NCBI GenBank assembly: GCA_963804595.1
Contig: CAWDQZ010000008.1
Span: 124,001-188,000, forward strand
Direction: 5' to 3'
From: DASUPK01 sp963804595
GTDB lineage: Bacteria; Actinomycetota; Thermoleophilia; Solirubrobacterales; 70-9
Length of the DNA: 64,000 bases
Shown piece after piece: positions 34,246 through 43,822 of this stretch. The position numbers and the translations under genes were made by a program. A model generated the notes under the pieces. That model did not search any database. It was not told the origin of the DNA and saw only the letters and a program-made list of their open reading frames with translations. Within the stretch, counting starts at the first letter, position 1, and every line of letters starts with the position of its first letter.

Positions 34246-35670
34246 CTAGCGCAGCTGGCGTGCCCGCTGGAGAGCCTGGTCCCTGCCGCTGACCTCGCCG
34301 GTGAAGGTCTCGGCGCGCAGCTCCTCGAGAAGCCTGCCCAGCTCGGGTCCCGGTTCGAGTCCCAGCTCGCTCGCCAGCTCGTCGCCTGACAGAGGCGGGC
34401 GCGGCGGACCATCGTGGTGCCAGGCGAGGGCGTGGCGAAGCATCTCCCTGGCGAGGTCGAGGTGCGCCTGGATCATCTCGGCGCTCGCCAGGGGCCCCTC
34501 GCCACGTGCGGCGAGCCGGTCGGCGACGGTCAGCAACGTGACGTCCGCCGCGACCGGCTCGGTGGCGACCAGGTAGTCGTAGATCGCACGCCGGGACAGC
34601 GGTCGCCGATGAATCAGGAAGCCGAGCCGCAGGTGATGCAGCGCGAGGCCCTGCAGGTGGGTGCTGAGTTTGCGGCTCACCCGGAGGCGGCTACAGATCC
34701 CGGCGATGATCTGCGCGCCGACCTCATCGTGGCCGATGAAGGTCACGTACCCGGAACCCTCCGAGCGCGTCTCGGGCTTGCCGACATCGTGGAAGAGCGC
34801 ACCGAAGCGCATCCCCTCGCGGCGGGTGAGTCCGTCCGCCAGCGGCTCGTCGAGAAAGGCATCGATCTCCGACGCGAGGGCTCCGGCGAAGCTCGCCATG
34901 TCGCGCTCGAGCCCGAGCCACTCATCCAGCACGGCGAGCGTGTGGCCCAGCACGTCGAGATGGTGATTCGGGTTCTGGACGACGCCGCGGAGCGCCTCCA
35001 GCTCGGGAAGTACCACCGCGGTGAGGGCGAGCTCGTCCATCAGCTCGATGCCCTGCAGCGGCCGCTGTCCGCAGACGATCCCGCGCAGCTCCGCGAACTG
35101 GCGCTCCCCGGCCGGATCGGCCGCCCGGGCGGCGGACGCCCGCGCCAGGTCCGCGGTTCCGGGCTCGATCACGAGCTCGTACCCGGCGGCGAGCCGCGGC
35201 GCACGGAGCAGCCGGATCGGGTCATCGCGGAAAGCTTCCTCCGACGCGGCGCGGAGCCGGCGAGCAGCGGCATCGGAGATCCCTCCCGTCGGGTCGATCA
35301 GCTCACCGCCGCCCAGGGGCCGGGCGATCGCATTCAGCGCGAAGTCGCGAGCCCGCAGGTCGTCCTCGATCGTCTCCGCGCGGAGAGCCACCACGTCGAC
35401 GTGCCAGCCATCGGTGGGGGCGATCGCCCGCCAGCTCGCGTGCTCCACGGAGAGCTGGAAGGCGGTGCCCCCCGCCACCTTCGCGATTGCGCGCGCCGTG
35501 CTCTCCTCCTTACCTCGCTCGACCGCCAGGTCGGCATCGGAGACCTCTTCATCGAGCAGGGCGTCGCGAATCGCGCCGCCGACGATCCAGGAGTGAGACT
35601 GCTGCTCGAGGGCGATGCGCGCGGCCGCGATGGACGGCGCCCGGTCGAGCGCGTCGAGATCGGGGCTCAC
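34246..35670 (-). CDS. CCA-adding-type tRNA nucleotidyltransferase with HD domain
   Basis: A 474-residue protein of nucleotidyltransferase class II. The N-terminal domain has WIVGGAIRDALL and the catalytic pair in SDADLAV, and the neck has RARDFALNAIARPLGG. An HD phosphohydrolase domain follows (LFHDVGKPETRSEG), with HHLRLG helices after it. It could add the CCA tail or poly(A). Its start overlaps the alr stop by four bases, so it is last in the cell-wall/housekeeping operon. Confidence 0.85.
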   Translation of the reverse strand: MSPDLDALDRAPSIAAARIALEQQSHSWIVGGAIRDALLDEEVSDADLAVERGKEESTARAIAKVAGGTAFQLSVEHASWRAIAPTDGWHVDVVALRAETIEDDLRARDFALNAIARPLGGGELIDPTGGISDAAARRLRAASEEAFRDDPIRLLRAPRLAAGYELVIEPGTADLARASAARAADPAGERQFAELRGIVCGQRPLQGIELMDELALTAVVLPELEALRGVVQNPNHHLDVLGHTLAVLDEWLGLERDMASFAGALASEIDAFLDEPLADGLTRREGMRFGALFHDVGKPETRSEGSGYVTFIGHDEVGAQIIAGICSRLRVSRKLSTHLQGLALHHLRLGFLIHRRPLSRRAIYDYLVATEPVAADVTLLTVADRLAARGEGPLASAEMIQAHLDLAREMLRHALAWHHDGPPRPPLSGDELASELGLEPGPELGRLLEELRAETFTGEVSGRDQALQRARQLR

Positions 35671-36791
35671 TCCGTGACCTCCCGTGGCACCCTCTGAGAG
35701 ATCCCGCAGGTCACCTCGTAGTTGATCGTCTCGAGCCGAGCGGCCACCTCCTCCGCGAGGATCCGCTCAGATCCCTGCCGGCCGATCAGGACGGCTGGCG
35801 CACCGGGCTCGATCTCGGTCCTGGGGCCGAGATCGATCGTGATGTTGTCCATCGAGACCGTGCCGACCAGCGGATACCGGCGACCGCCCACCAGGACCTC
35901 CGCGTTGTCGGAGAGCCCTCGCCTGACCCCGTCGCCGTAGCCGATCGGCAGCACGCCGACCCAGGTCTCCTCGGGTGCTCGCCAGGTCCGGCCGTAGCCT
36001 GCACTCGCTCCGGACTCGAAGCGCTTCACGTCGGCGACGTAGGAGTGCAACTCGAGCGCCGGATCGAGGCCCTGCTCGGCCGGGTCGCGCTGGAAGGGAT
36101 CCAGGCCGTAGATCGCGATCCCGCAGCGGACCATGTCGAAGTGCGCGTCCGGTTCGCGCAGGGTCGCGGCGCTGTTTGCGGCGTGAACCGTGCAGTCGGG
36201 TGCGATCTCGCGCACGGAGTCCGCAATCGGGCGGAAGGCGGCCAGCTGCTCAGCGAGGAAGCCACCATCGGGCTCGTCGGCGGTGGCGAAGTGAGTCCAC
36301 ACCCCGGCGATCTCGAGGTGGGGGTCCGCGGCGCAGCTCCGAGCCAGCTCCAGCAGCGCATCGGGGTCGCGCTCTCCGAGCCTGCCCATTCCGCTGTCGA
36401 GCTTGAGGTGGACGCGAGCGGGCCGGCCGCGATCGCCGGCGAGCCGGGAGCAGAGCTCCCGGAAGCCCTCCCGCCAGAGCGCCACGTCCGCCCCGGCAGC
36501 GAGAGCGGTGCGGAGTTCACCCTCGGTCAGCGCACCCATGACGAGCAGGGGCACGTCGGGGAAGTACAGGCGGAGCTCGGCGGCCTCTTCGGAGGCGGCC
36601 ACGGCCAAGCGGGTCGCGCCGCCGCGCAGAGCGGCGGCGGCGCAGGCGGCCGCGCCATGGCCGTAGCCGTTCGCCTTGACCACCGCGCAGAGCTCGGTCG
36701 CGTCTCCCGCCCGCTCCTTCAGCAGCCGGCTGTTGCGCTCGACGGCCCCGACGTCGACGACCGCCAGCGCGCGGCCCTCAGGGTCCGCCAT
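35667..36791 (-). CDS. alr: alanine racemase
   Basis: A 374-residue PLP enzyme making D-Ala for peptidoglycan. The PLP Lys is in AVVKANGYGHGA, the second catalytic Tyr in SAGYGRTWRAP, and the phosphate-binding and C-terminal beta domain include VLPIGYGDGVRRG. Length is normal. Placed after nnr and acpS as in other Actinobacteria. A 163-base structured gap lies between it and nnr. Confidence 0.96.
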   Translation of the reverse strand: MADPEGRALAVVDVGAVERNSRLLKERAGDATELCAVVKANGYGHGAAACAAAALRGGATRLAVAASEEAAELRLYFPDVPLLVMGALTEGELRTALAAGADVALWREGFRELCSRLAGDRGRPARVHLKLDSGMGRLGERDPDALLELARSCAADPHLEIAGVWTHFATADEPDGGFLAEQLAAFRPIADSVREIAPDCTVHAANSAATLREPDAHFDMVRCGIAIYGLDPFQRDPAEQGLDPALELHSYVADVKRFESGASAGYGRTWRAPEETWVGVLPIGYGDGVRRGLSDNAEVLVGGRRYPLVGTVSMDNITIDLGPRTEIEPGAPAVLIGRQGSERILAEEVAARLETINYEVTCGISQRVPREVTE

Positions 36792-36818
36792 CAGTGCCCC
36801 CTCCGGGAACGTGAGCCA

Positions 36819-36929
36819 GGAAATGACGTCATCCGGACGGCGCCAGCCAAGGACGCAGGGAGCCCGTGTAGTGGTGCTACACGGGCGACCGAGGACGCAG
36901 ACTGGCGACGCTCCGGCTCCGTCATTTCC
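36819..36929. other. nested inverted repeat upstream of alr
   Basis: An outer pair GGAAATGACG (36819-36828) and its complement (36920-36929) enclose a 10-base stem GCCCGTGTAG/CTACACGGGC (36862-36871 and 36877-36886, loop TGGTG). GGACGCAG occurs on each side (36851, 36893). Read on the minus strand, it would form a multi-stem RNA in the leader of alr. It could be a terminator, an attenuator or a processed RNA. Confidence 0.55.
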
Positions 36930-36954
36930 GGCGAGATGTTTCCGGATGGGGCAC

Positions 36955-38463
36955 TTAGCTGCTCAACCCCGCGGGCATCGCTTCCACAACGTCTCCCGCG
37001 ATCACCGAGTCGTGCCCGACCCGCTCGCCTGCGATGACCCCCGCCCGTGAGTGCCCATGGACGGCGGCGCAGGTTGCGGCGAAGGGCTCGAGCCCTCTGG
37101 CGATCAGAGCTGCGATCACCCCGGTGAGAACGTCGCCCGTGCCGGCCGTCGCCAGCTGCGGGCTGGAGACCGTGTTGACCGCGACCCGCTCGCCGTCGGT
37201 GACGATCGAGTCGTCGCCCTTGAGCAGGACGATCGCCCCGCTGCGCTGGGCGGCCTCCCTGGCGCTCTCCAGCCGGTTGGCCTTGATCTCGGCTGAATCG
37301 CGGTCGAGGAGGCGGCCCATCTCGCCCTCGTGAGGGGTCAGGACGAGGGGGAGCTCGCGGTCTGTCAGCGCCTCGATGCTCCCGGCGTGAGCGTTGAGCC
37401 CGTCGGCGTCGAGCACCAGCGGAGCCCGGATGCGCCGAGTCAGCTCCCGGGCCAGGCGCTGGGTGCCCTGCTCCCTTCCCATCCCGGAGCCGAGGACGAC
37501 GGACGCCGCCCGCTCCGTGGCCCCGAGGATCTGCTCAGAGGCGGCAGGGCGCAGCTGGCCCTCGCGGCTCGCGCAGCCCAGCGACATCACCTCGGTCAGC
37601 TTGATCTCGAAGATCGACTCGAGTTCGGCCGGGACCGCGACCGTGGCGTAGCCGGCCCCACTGCGGATCGTGCCGAGAGCGGAGAGGCAGACGGCCCCGG
37701 TCAGCCCGCGCGACCCGCCGACGACCACCACCTGACCGGAGGTGAACTTCGTCGACCCGGCCGCACGATGCGGAAGCAACTCCAGCACCCGGGTGGAGAT
37801 CAGGCCGGCGTTCGTCTCGACGGGTGCTCCATCTGGAATGCCGATCCGCGCCACGCGCAGCTCGCCCGTGTGGTCCTTACCCGGTGCGATCCAGTGACCG
37901 AGCTTGGCCGCGTGAAAGGTCACCGTCTGATCGGCGTGCACCGCCCTCCCCTCGACCTCCCCGGTCGAGGCATTCACACCCGAGGCGATGTCAGTCGCCA
38001 CAACCTGCGCGTGGGCGTCGTTGATCGCGTCGATCGCGGAGGCGGCCGGGTCGCGGGGAGCGCCGGCGAAGCCGGTGCCGAAGATCGCGTCGACGATCAC
38101 ACCCGCACCCTCGAGGGCGGCGGCGAGCTCGCCGACGCCCACGTGGCGCGCGCCGTCGAAGCGCTCGAGGTTGGCGCGAGCGTCCTCGGAGAGCTGATCG
38201 CCGGGCGCAAGCAGCAGCGCGTCGACCTCGAACCCCACCTCGCGCAGGGCCCTCGCGGTCACCAGTCCGTCGCCGCCGTTGTTTCCCTTGCCGCAGACGA
38301 CGGCCACCCTGCCCGGGGCGGCGAGCTCGGCCGCCAGCTCGGCGACCGCTCGGCCGGCGGTCTCCATCAGCTCCAGGGACGGAACGCCTCGCTCGTTGAT
38401 CGCCCAGGCATCGGTGGCCCGCATCTGCTCGGCGTCGAGGCACGGATCCAGCCACTTCTCCAT
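36955..38463 (-). CDS. nnr: bifunctional NAD(P)HX epimerase/dehydratase
   Basis: A 502-residue metabolite-repair enzyme that restores hydrated NADH/NADPH. The N-terminal YjeF_N epimerase domain (to about residue 210) includes VVCGKGNNGGDGLVTAR. The C-terminal ribokinase-like dehydratase domain includes VVVGGSRGLTGAVCLSALGTIRSGAG, LTPHEGEMGRL and AGTGDVLTGVIAALIARG. Start at the ATG at 38463; the GTG just before it is also possible. Part of the acpS-nnr-alr order. Confidence 0.95.
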   Translation of the reverse strand: MEKWLDPCLDAEQMRATDAWAINERGVPSLELMETAGRAVAELAAELAAPGRVAVVCGKGNNGGDGLVTARALREVGFEVDALLLAPGDQLSEDARANLERFDGARHVGVGELAAALEGAGVIVDAIFGTGFAGAPRDPAASAIDAINDAHAQVVATDIASGVNASTGEVEGRAVHADQTVTFHAAKLGHWIAPGKDHTGELRVARIGIPDGAPVETNAGLISTRVLELLPHRAAGSTKFTSGQVVVVGGSRGLTGAVCLSALGTIRSGAGYATVAVPAELESIFEIKLTEVMSLGCASREGQLRPAASEQILGATERAASVVLGSGMGREQGTQRLARELTRRIRAPLVLDADGLNAHAGSIEALTDRELPLVLTPHEGEMGRLLDRDSAEIKANRLESAREAAQRSGAIVLLKGDDSIVTDGERVAVNTVSSPQLATAGTGDVLTGVIAALIARGLEPFAATCAAVHGHSRAGVIAGERVGHDSVIAGDVVEAMPAGLSS

Positions 38464-38497
38464 CACCGCGCCAGACTACCCGCGGTTCGCGCTCGCC

Positions 38498-38842
38498 CTA
38501 AGAGGCGACGGCGACCGCAGCCGCAGACTCACGCGAATGCGTGAGCGAGATCGCGATCTCGGTGTCGCCGGCGAGCTCGGCGGCCCGCCCATGCAGCTGC
38601 AGGACCGGCGGCTCGCCACTCACCACCTCGATGTCCTTCGGCGGCACGCCCTGACCGAGAGCCTTGATGACCGCCTCCTTGGCCGCGAAGCGCGCGGCGA
38701 GATGCCGGCCCGGACGCGCACGTGCACGGGCGTAGGCGAGCTCCGCGGGGGTGAAGAGCCGCTCCGCCAAACGCGGCCGGCGCTCCAGCGCGCGCTCGAC
38801 GCGCTCGGTCTCGATCAGGTCTATGCCGACCGAGAGGGCCAT
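38498..38842 (-). CDS. acpS: holo-[acyl-carrier-protein] synthase
   Basis: A 114-residue enzyme of usual size that attaches the phosphopantetheine arm of CoA to ACP. Visible: the metal-binding opening VGIDLIETERVERAL, and ARFAAKEAVIKALGQG (KEAxxKA motif). It ends with ISLTHSRESAAAVAVA. It starts four bases after the DUF3352 gene and 31 bases before nnr. Confidence 0.95.
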   Translation of the reverse strand: MALSVGIDLIETERVERALERRPRLAERLFTPAELAYARARARPGRHLAARFAAKEAVIKALGQGVPPKDIEVVSGEPPVLQLHGRAAELAGDTEIAISLTHSRESAAAVAVAS

Positions 38843-38846
38843 GGGC

Positions 38847-40400
38847 CTACTTGAGGCCGACGACTGCCTTCAGCTCTGCCTGGTCGCCCTTGGTGCCGGA
38901 GCCGCTCACCAGGTAGCTGAGCGCGTTGAGATAGGGCTTGGCCTGCGCGTAGCCGGGATCGGACTTGGCGCCCTGGGCCTCCGCGAGCTTGAAGACCTTC
39001 GGGAAGTCGAGGAACAGATCGGTGCCGAGGTCCGAGACCTGGCCCTTGGCGGTTGAGAAGATCCGCGAGTCGCCCAGCTTCTGCGCGGGTGCGAGGCTAC
39101 GCGCGACGGAGTTCGCTCCGTAGCCGATGACGATCTTGTCGCCCTGCTGGGCGATCTCGACGGGCTGAGGGGTCTGCGTCGGGTCGTTGATCTGGAAACC
39201 GGTGCCGCCGCCTGCGAGCTGCAGCGGCTTGGTGGTTCCTTGGCTGCCCAGCTGAACCAGGGTCTGCAGCTGGCTCAGCAGCCGCCCGGTGAGGTCCGGA
39301 TCCTTTGTCTGGATGATCAGGGCGCCGTTCAGGGTCTTCTCGCTTTCGCCGCGGACGTAGACGACGGCGTCGCCGAGAGCGTTCGTCAGCTGGTCGATCG
39401 AGGCCCCGGTCGCCTGCTGCACCTGAGCCAGCCCCTGCTCGAGATTCGGCAGGCCCTGCTCCTTGAGCTGGTCGATCGTCCGCTTCGCGGACTCGCCGAG
39501 GTCGCCGAGACCCAGGGCGAGCCACGAGTCCGCCGGGACATCTCCGATCAGTGAGCTCTCCGGGGTCTCGACGCCGTTGTCCGCTCCGACAAACTGAACG
39601 TCGAAGGTGTCCGCCGAAGCGGTCAAGGCGCCGGAGACGGGCTTGTCGAGCGATTCGCCGGCGCTCTTCTCGATGGCGGCCTGGCTCTGCTGGTCGATCT
39701 GGCTGGGGCCCAGGGCGTCGATCAGGGTCCTGGGGACCGTGTAGAAGGTTCCGAGCCGGTCGGTGGGCAGCTGATCGAGCGAATCCTTGAAGTCGCTGTT
39801 GTCGCCGAGAGAATCGCCCTTGTCGGCATCGACCGCCGCCTTGAACCCCTCGACGTCTCCAGTCACCAGGAAGTCGCCGACGGTGCCGAAGACAGTGGTC
39901 GGATCGCTGGGCTCGGTCTGATAGCTGACACCGTTGTAGGTCTGCGGAGCCGGATTGGTCTCGCTCGCGCCGGACACCTTGCGCACGAAGGCGAGCGCCG
40001 AGGCCGGGTTCGTCGTCTCGATCACGGCGGCGCCCTTCTGGGCGTTGTCGGTGAGGTCGGTGAAGAAGAAGCCGGCCTGATCGCCGAGCCAGGGCGCGAC
40101 GTCCTGCTGGTAGTTGAAGGGATGACCGTGGGCCTTGGCCTGTCCCTCGATCAGCGAAACGATCTTGCCGCCCGGGTCGCTGGTGTTGAGCACCTTGCCG
40201 AGGGCGGCCTGGGCGTCCGCCTGGGTCTGGCCCGTGGGCTTCACGGTCCCGTCGATGTACAGGGCTGCGCTCGCCGGAACCGCGGCCGCGGGCCCGACGT
40301 CGACGTCACCGCCGCCGGCACCGCCACCGCAGCCGGCGATCAGCGCAGCCGGGAGGGCCGCGCAGGCAAGCAGGATTGTGGGAATCCACCGGCGCCTCAC
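38847..40400 (-). CDS. DUF3352-type lipoprotein
   Basis: A 517-residue exported protein. The leader ends in a lipobox (ALIAGC) and is followed by a Gly-rich linker. The body resembles the DUF3352 proteins found in many bacteria, with segments such as PASAALYIDGTVKPTG, SALAFVRKVSG and FLVTGDVEGFKAAVDADKGD. Function unknown; the family lacks a biochemical assignment. Conserved placement between glmS and acpS suggests a cell-envelope role. Confidence 0.75.
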   Translation of the reverse strand: MRRRWIPTILLACAALPAALIAGCGGGAGGGDVDVGPAAAVPASAALYIDGTVKPTGQTQADAQAALGKVLNTSDPGGKIVSLIEGQAKAHGHPFNYQQDVAPWLGDQAGFFFTDLTDNAQKGAAVIETTNPASALAFVRKVSGASETNPAPQTYNGVSYQTEPSDPTTVFGTVGDFLVTGDVEGFKAAVDADKGDSLGDNSDFKDSLDQLPTDRLGTFYTVPRTLIDALGPSQIDQQSQAAIEKSAGESLDKPVSGALTASADTFDVQFVGADNGVETPESSLIGDVPADSWLALGLGDLGESAKRTIDQLKEQGLPNLEQGLAQVQQATGASIDQLTNALGDAVVYVRGESEKTLNGALIIQTKDPDLTGRLLSQLQTLVQLGSQGTTKPLQLAGGGTGFQINDPTQTPQPVEIAQQGDKIVIGYGANSVARSLAPAQKLGDSRIFSTAKGQVSDLGTDLFLDFPKVFKLAEAQGAKSDPGYAQAKPYLNALSYLVSGSGTKGDQAELKAVVGLK

Positions 40401-40430
40401 GAGCGCGGCATCCTAGCGATCACTCCAGGA

Positions 40431-40580
40431 CACCTATTCGACCGTCACCGTCTTCGCGAGACCAACACCACTCGACCGGAATCTCGCGCACACCTATTCG
40501 ACCGTCACCGTCTTCGCGAGACCAACACCACTCGACCGGAATCTCGCGCACACCTATTCGACCGTCACCGTCTTCGCGAG
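40431..40580. repeat. 60-base tandem repeat at the end of glmS
   Basis: Two identical 60-base units (40431-40490 and 40491-40550) and a 30-base partial third. The unit contains the reverse complement of the last codons of glmS including its stop, so the glmS 3' end is copied into the intergenic gap. Within each unit TCTTCGCGAGA and ATCTCGCGCA supply short dyads. Confidence 0.9.
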
Positions 40581-42416
40581 ATTCCTCGGCTGGTCGACGT
40601 TGAGGCCCTTCTCGCGAGCGACGTAGTAGGCGAGCAGCTGCAGCGGGACGATCGCGACGATCGGCTGCAGGATCCAGTCGGTGCGCGGGACGTACAGGGT
40701 CTGGTCGGCCGCGTCGCCGATCTCCGCCGAACCCTCGGTCGCAATCGCAATCACCTCCGCGCCGCGGGCCCGCACCTCCTCCATGTTGGAGAGGATCTTC
40801 TGGGTGACCGGGCTGTCGGTGGCGACGGCGACGACCGGCGTGGACTCGTCGAGCAGCGCGATCGGGCCGTGCTTCATTTCGCCGGCCGCGTAGGCATCCG
40901 CCGGGATGTAGGCGATCTCCTTGAGCTTCAGGGCGCCCTCCAGGCAGACGGCGAGCCCGATGTGCCGGCCGATGTACATGAAGAAGCGCTGGTTCTGCTC
41001 TGCCCGGGCGATCACCTTGACGGGCTCCTCGAGCGCGACGATCGCCTCCTGGAGCTTTGAGGGGAGGGACTTGAGCTCGGCTACAAGCTCCGCGATGCGC
41101 TCCTTCGGCATCGTTCCGCGGAGCTCGGCGAGCCGGAGACCGAGCAGGTACATCGCCGCGACCTGGCTGACGAACGTTTTGGTCGCCGCAACGCTCACCT
41201 CGATCCCGGAGCGGGTGAAGAGCACCGCATCGGCGTCGCGGGTCGCCTGGCTCCCCATCACGTTGCAGATCGCCAGCACCTTGGAGCCGCTCTCGCGGGC
41301 CAGGCGCATGGCGGCGAGAGTGTCGGCCGTCTCTCCCGACTGGGTGATGCCGATGACCAGGTCCTTGGGGCGGTGAACCGGGTCGCGGTAGCGGTACTCG
41401 GAGGCGATGTCCATCTCGACCGGTACCCGGGCCCACTGCTCTATCGCGTACCGCCCGATCAGGCCCGAGTGGTACGACGTGCCGCAGGCCACGATCACGA
41501 TCCGCTCGATGTCGCGCAGGAACTCGTCATCGAGCTCGACGTCCGAGAGGTCGACGCCATCGAGCGAGGGGAGCCGGTCGGTGATCGTCTCGGCTACGGC
41601 GTCCGGCTGCTCGTGGATCTCCTTCAGCATGAACGTCTCGTAGCCACCCTTCTCGGCCGCGTCCTCGTCCCACGTGACCTCCTCCGGGCTCCGCGCGACG
41701 GGGTTGCCATCGGCGTCCGTGATCGTCACATCGCCCTTGTGGACCGTGACGATCTCGTTGTTCTTGATGCCGAGGGCGGTGCGCGTCTCGGCGAGGAACG
41801 CCGGGATCGCCGAGGCGACGAAGTTCTCGTTCTCACCCAGGCCGATGATCAGCGGACACTCCTTGCGGGCGGCGACCAGCACGTCCGGCTGATCGCGGTG
41901 CATCGCGACGAACGCGTAGTGCCCCCTCAGCTCGGCGAAGGCCATCCGGACCGCTTTTGTCAGGTCCCCGTCGTAGTGGCGCTCGATCAGGTGGCTGACG
42001 ATCTCGGCGTCGGTCTCCGAGGTGAACTCGTGCCCCTCGGCCTGCAGGTCTCTCCGCAGCTCGGCGTGGTTCTCGATGATCCCGTTGAGGACGATGTGGA
42101 CGTTGTCCTCGCAGTCGCCGTGGGGGTGGGCGTTCTCCTCGGTGACCCGGCCATGGGTCGCCCAGCGGGTGTGGCCGAGCCCGATGGTCGCCGGCGGCGC
42201 GGCGACGGCTACGGGGCCGTTCCCGTTCGAGGACTGCTGCTCGAGGGCCTCCCGGAGGTTCGCGAGGTTGCCGACGGCGCGTACGCTGTCGATCTCTCCG
42301 TCCGAGATCACCGAAACGCCGGCCGAGTCATAGCCTCGGTACTCGAGCTTCTCCAGCCCGGCTATCAGCAGATCCCGGCACGGTCGGTCTCCCACATATC
42401 CGACGATGCCGCACAT
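40554..42416 (-). CDS. glmS: glucosamine-6-phosphate synthase (isomerising)
   Basis: A 620-residue amidotransferase that makes glucosamine-6-P from fructose-6-P and Gln for UDP-GlcNAc. The catalytic Cys2 is in MCGIVGYVGDRP; the N-terminal glutaminase domain includes LGHTRWATHGRVTEENAHPH. Two SIS isomerase domains follow (ACGTSYHSGLIGRYAIEQWARVP and AKTFVSQVA). It ends NLAKTVTVE. The ATG at 42416 gives the invariant Cys at position 2; the frame is open further. Confidence 0.97.
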   Translation of the reverse strand: MCGIVGYVGDRPCRDLLIAGLEKLEYRGYDSAGVSVISDGEIDSVRAVGNLANLREALEQQSSNGNGPVAVAAPPATIGLGHTRWATHGRVTEENAHPHGDCEDNVHIVLNGIIENHAELRRDLQAEGHEFTSETDAEIVSHLIERHYDGDLTKAVRMAFAELRGHYAFVAMHRDQPDVLVAARKECPLIIGLGENENFVASAIPAFLAETRTALGIKNNEIVTVHKGDVTITDADGNPVARSPEEVTWDEDAAEKGGYETFMLKEIHEQPDAVAETITDRLPSLDGVDLSDVELDDEFLRDIERIVIVACGTSYHSGLIGRYAIEQWARVPVEMDIASEYRYRDPVHRPKDLVIGITQSGETADTLAAMRLARESGSKVLAICNVMGSQATRDADAVLFTRSGIEVSVAATKTFVSQVAAMYLLGLRLAELRGTMPKERIAELVAELKSLPSKLQEAIVALEEPVKVIARAEQNQRFFMYIGRHIGLAVCLEGALKLKEIAYIPADAYAAGEMKHGPIALLDESTPVVAVATDSPVTQKILSNMEEVRARGAEVIAIATEGSAEIGDAADQTLYVPRTDWILQPIVAIVPLQLLAYYVAREKGLNVDQPRNLAKTVTVE

Positions 42417-42498
42417 AAGAGGCGCTACAGGGTAGTGGCAGACGGCTTCGCCCACAAAGTCGCGGCTGCAAGCGGCTGCCCGCAACACCCGCTCGGGG

Positions 42499-43809
42499 CT
42501 ACGGCCCCAGCAGTCGCTTGGCCAAATCGACTAGGCGACCGGTGACCGCCTCGCACTCCCCCTCGTCGGGCGCTTCCACCATCACGCGGAGGAGCGGCTC
42601 GGTTCCGGAGGCCCGGACGAGAACCCGGCCACGCCCCTCGAGCCTCTCGTTCTCCTCCTCCACCGCACTCCAGAGCCGCTTGGCTCCCTCGATCGCTCCG
42701 CGGTCGGCGACGCGCACGTTCTCAAGCTTCTGGGGCAGGCGCCTGAACGGCTCGGTCTGCTCGAGCCGGCGCCCGGCCAGGGCCCGCAGCACCAGCAGCG
42801 AGGCCGCGATGCCGTCCCCGGTCGGCGTGAAATCGGTCCAGACGATATGGCCGGACTGCTCGCCGCCCAGGCGCCAGTCGCGCTCGCGCAGCGCCTCGAT
42901 CACGTAGCGATCGCCGACCTTGGTCTGCGCGACCTCGATGCCAGCCTCCTCCATCGCCGTCATGAACCCGTAGTTGGTCATCACGGTCACCGCGACGCCG
43001 CCGTCGAGCTCCCCGCGCCGCAGCAAGTCCCGGGCGATCAACGCGATCAGGTCGTCGCCGTCGTGGAGCTCCCCTGTCCCATCGACGGCGAGCATCCGGT
43101 CCCCGTCGCCATCGAATGCGAAACCGATCCGGGCGTCGGAGGACCTGACCAGCTCGATCAGGCCCTCGGGATGGGTCGAGCCGCATCCCTCGTTGATGTT
43201 GCGCCCGTCTGGCTCCGTGGCGATCAGCTCCAGCTCGGCTCCGAGCAGCCCGAAGATCGCCGGTGCGGTCCGGTGGGTGGCGCCGTTCGCGCAGTCGAGG
43301 GCGACCTTCGTGCCGCTGAGATCGAGCTGGAAGGCGGTACGCAGCTCGCGGATGTAGTCGTCGAAGGCACCCTCGAGCTGGCGAACACCGCCGACCTGTG
43401 CGCCTGTGGGCTCGTCGAGCCGCGCCTCGATCGCGGCCTCGGTCTCATCGTCGAGCTTGACGCCTCGTGAGTCGAAGAACTTGATCCCGTTGTCGCCGTA
43501 TGGATTGTGGGAGGCCGAGACCACCCCCGCCAGGTCGAAGCGCAGGCGGCGGGCGAGCACCGAGGCTGCCGGGGTGGGCAGGACCCCCCCGAGCATCGCG
43601 TCCCCACCGCCAGCGGCGACGCCCGCGGCAAGCGCTTCCTCCAGCATCGGGCCGGATTCCCGCGTGTCTCGGACGATCAGGACCTGCGGACGCTCTGCCT
43701 CGGACTGCAGTGCCGCGGCGCGGCCGAGCCGCACGGCCAGATCCGGCGTGAGCAATTCCCCGACGGGCCCACGGACGCCATCGGTCCCGAAGAGCTTTCT
43801 CTCCGCCAC
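42499..43809 (-). CDS. glmM: phosphoglucosamine mutase
   Basis: A 436-residue alpha-D-phosphohexomutase converting GlcN-6-P to GlcN-1-P. The phosphorylated Ser is in VVSASHNPYGDNGIKFF; the metal loop is FDGDGDRMLAVD; the sugar loop is GGEQSGHIVW; and the phosphate loop is RASGTEPLLRVM. It follows rpsI after 13 bases and precedes glmS, completing the two steps in one transcript. Confidence 0.97.
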   Translation of the reverse strand: MAERKLFGTDGVRGPVGELLTPDLAVRLGRAAALQSEAERPQVLIVRDTRESGPMLEEALAAGVAAGGGDAMLGGVLPTPAASVLARRLRFDLAGVVSASHNPYGDNGIKFFDSRGVKLDDETEAAIEARLDEPTGAQVGGVRQLEGAFDDYIRELRTAFQLDLSGTKVALDCANGATHRTAPAIFGLLGAELELIATEPDGRNINEGCGSTHPEGLIELVRSSDARIGFAFDGDGDRMLAVDGTGELHDGDDLIALIARDLLRRGELDGGVAVTVMTNYGFMTAMEEAGIEVAQTKVGDRYVIEALRERDWRLGGEQSGHIVWTDFTPTGDGIAASLLVLRALAGRRLEQTEPFRRLPQKLENVRVADRGAIEGAKRLWSAVEEENERLEGRGRVLVRASGTEPLLRVMVEAPDEGECEAVTGRLVDLAKRLLGP

Positions 43810-43822
43810 CTCGGGGCTGACG

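Noticed and set aside
34414..35697. A 427-codon plus-strand frame opposite the tRNA nucleotidyltransferase
   Set aside because: Antisense shadow; the opposite strand has complete class II nucleotidyltransferase and HD motifs.
40431..40580. Possible CRISPR array from the regular 60-base repeats
   Set aside because: Units are directly abutting with no unique spacers and copy the glmS 3' end; no cas genes.
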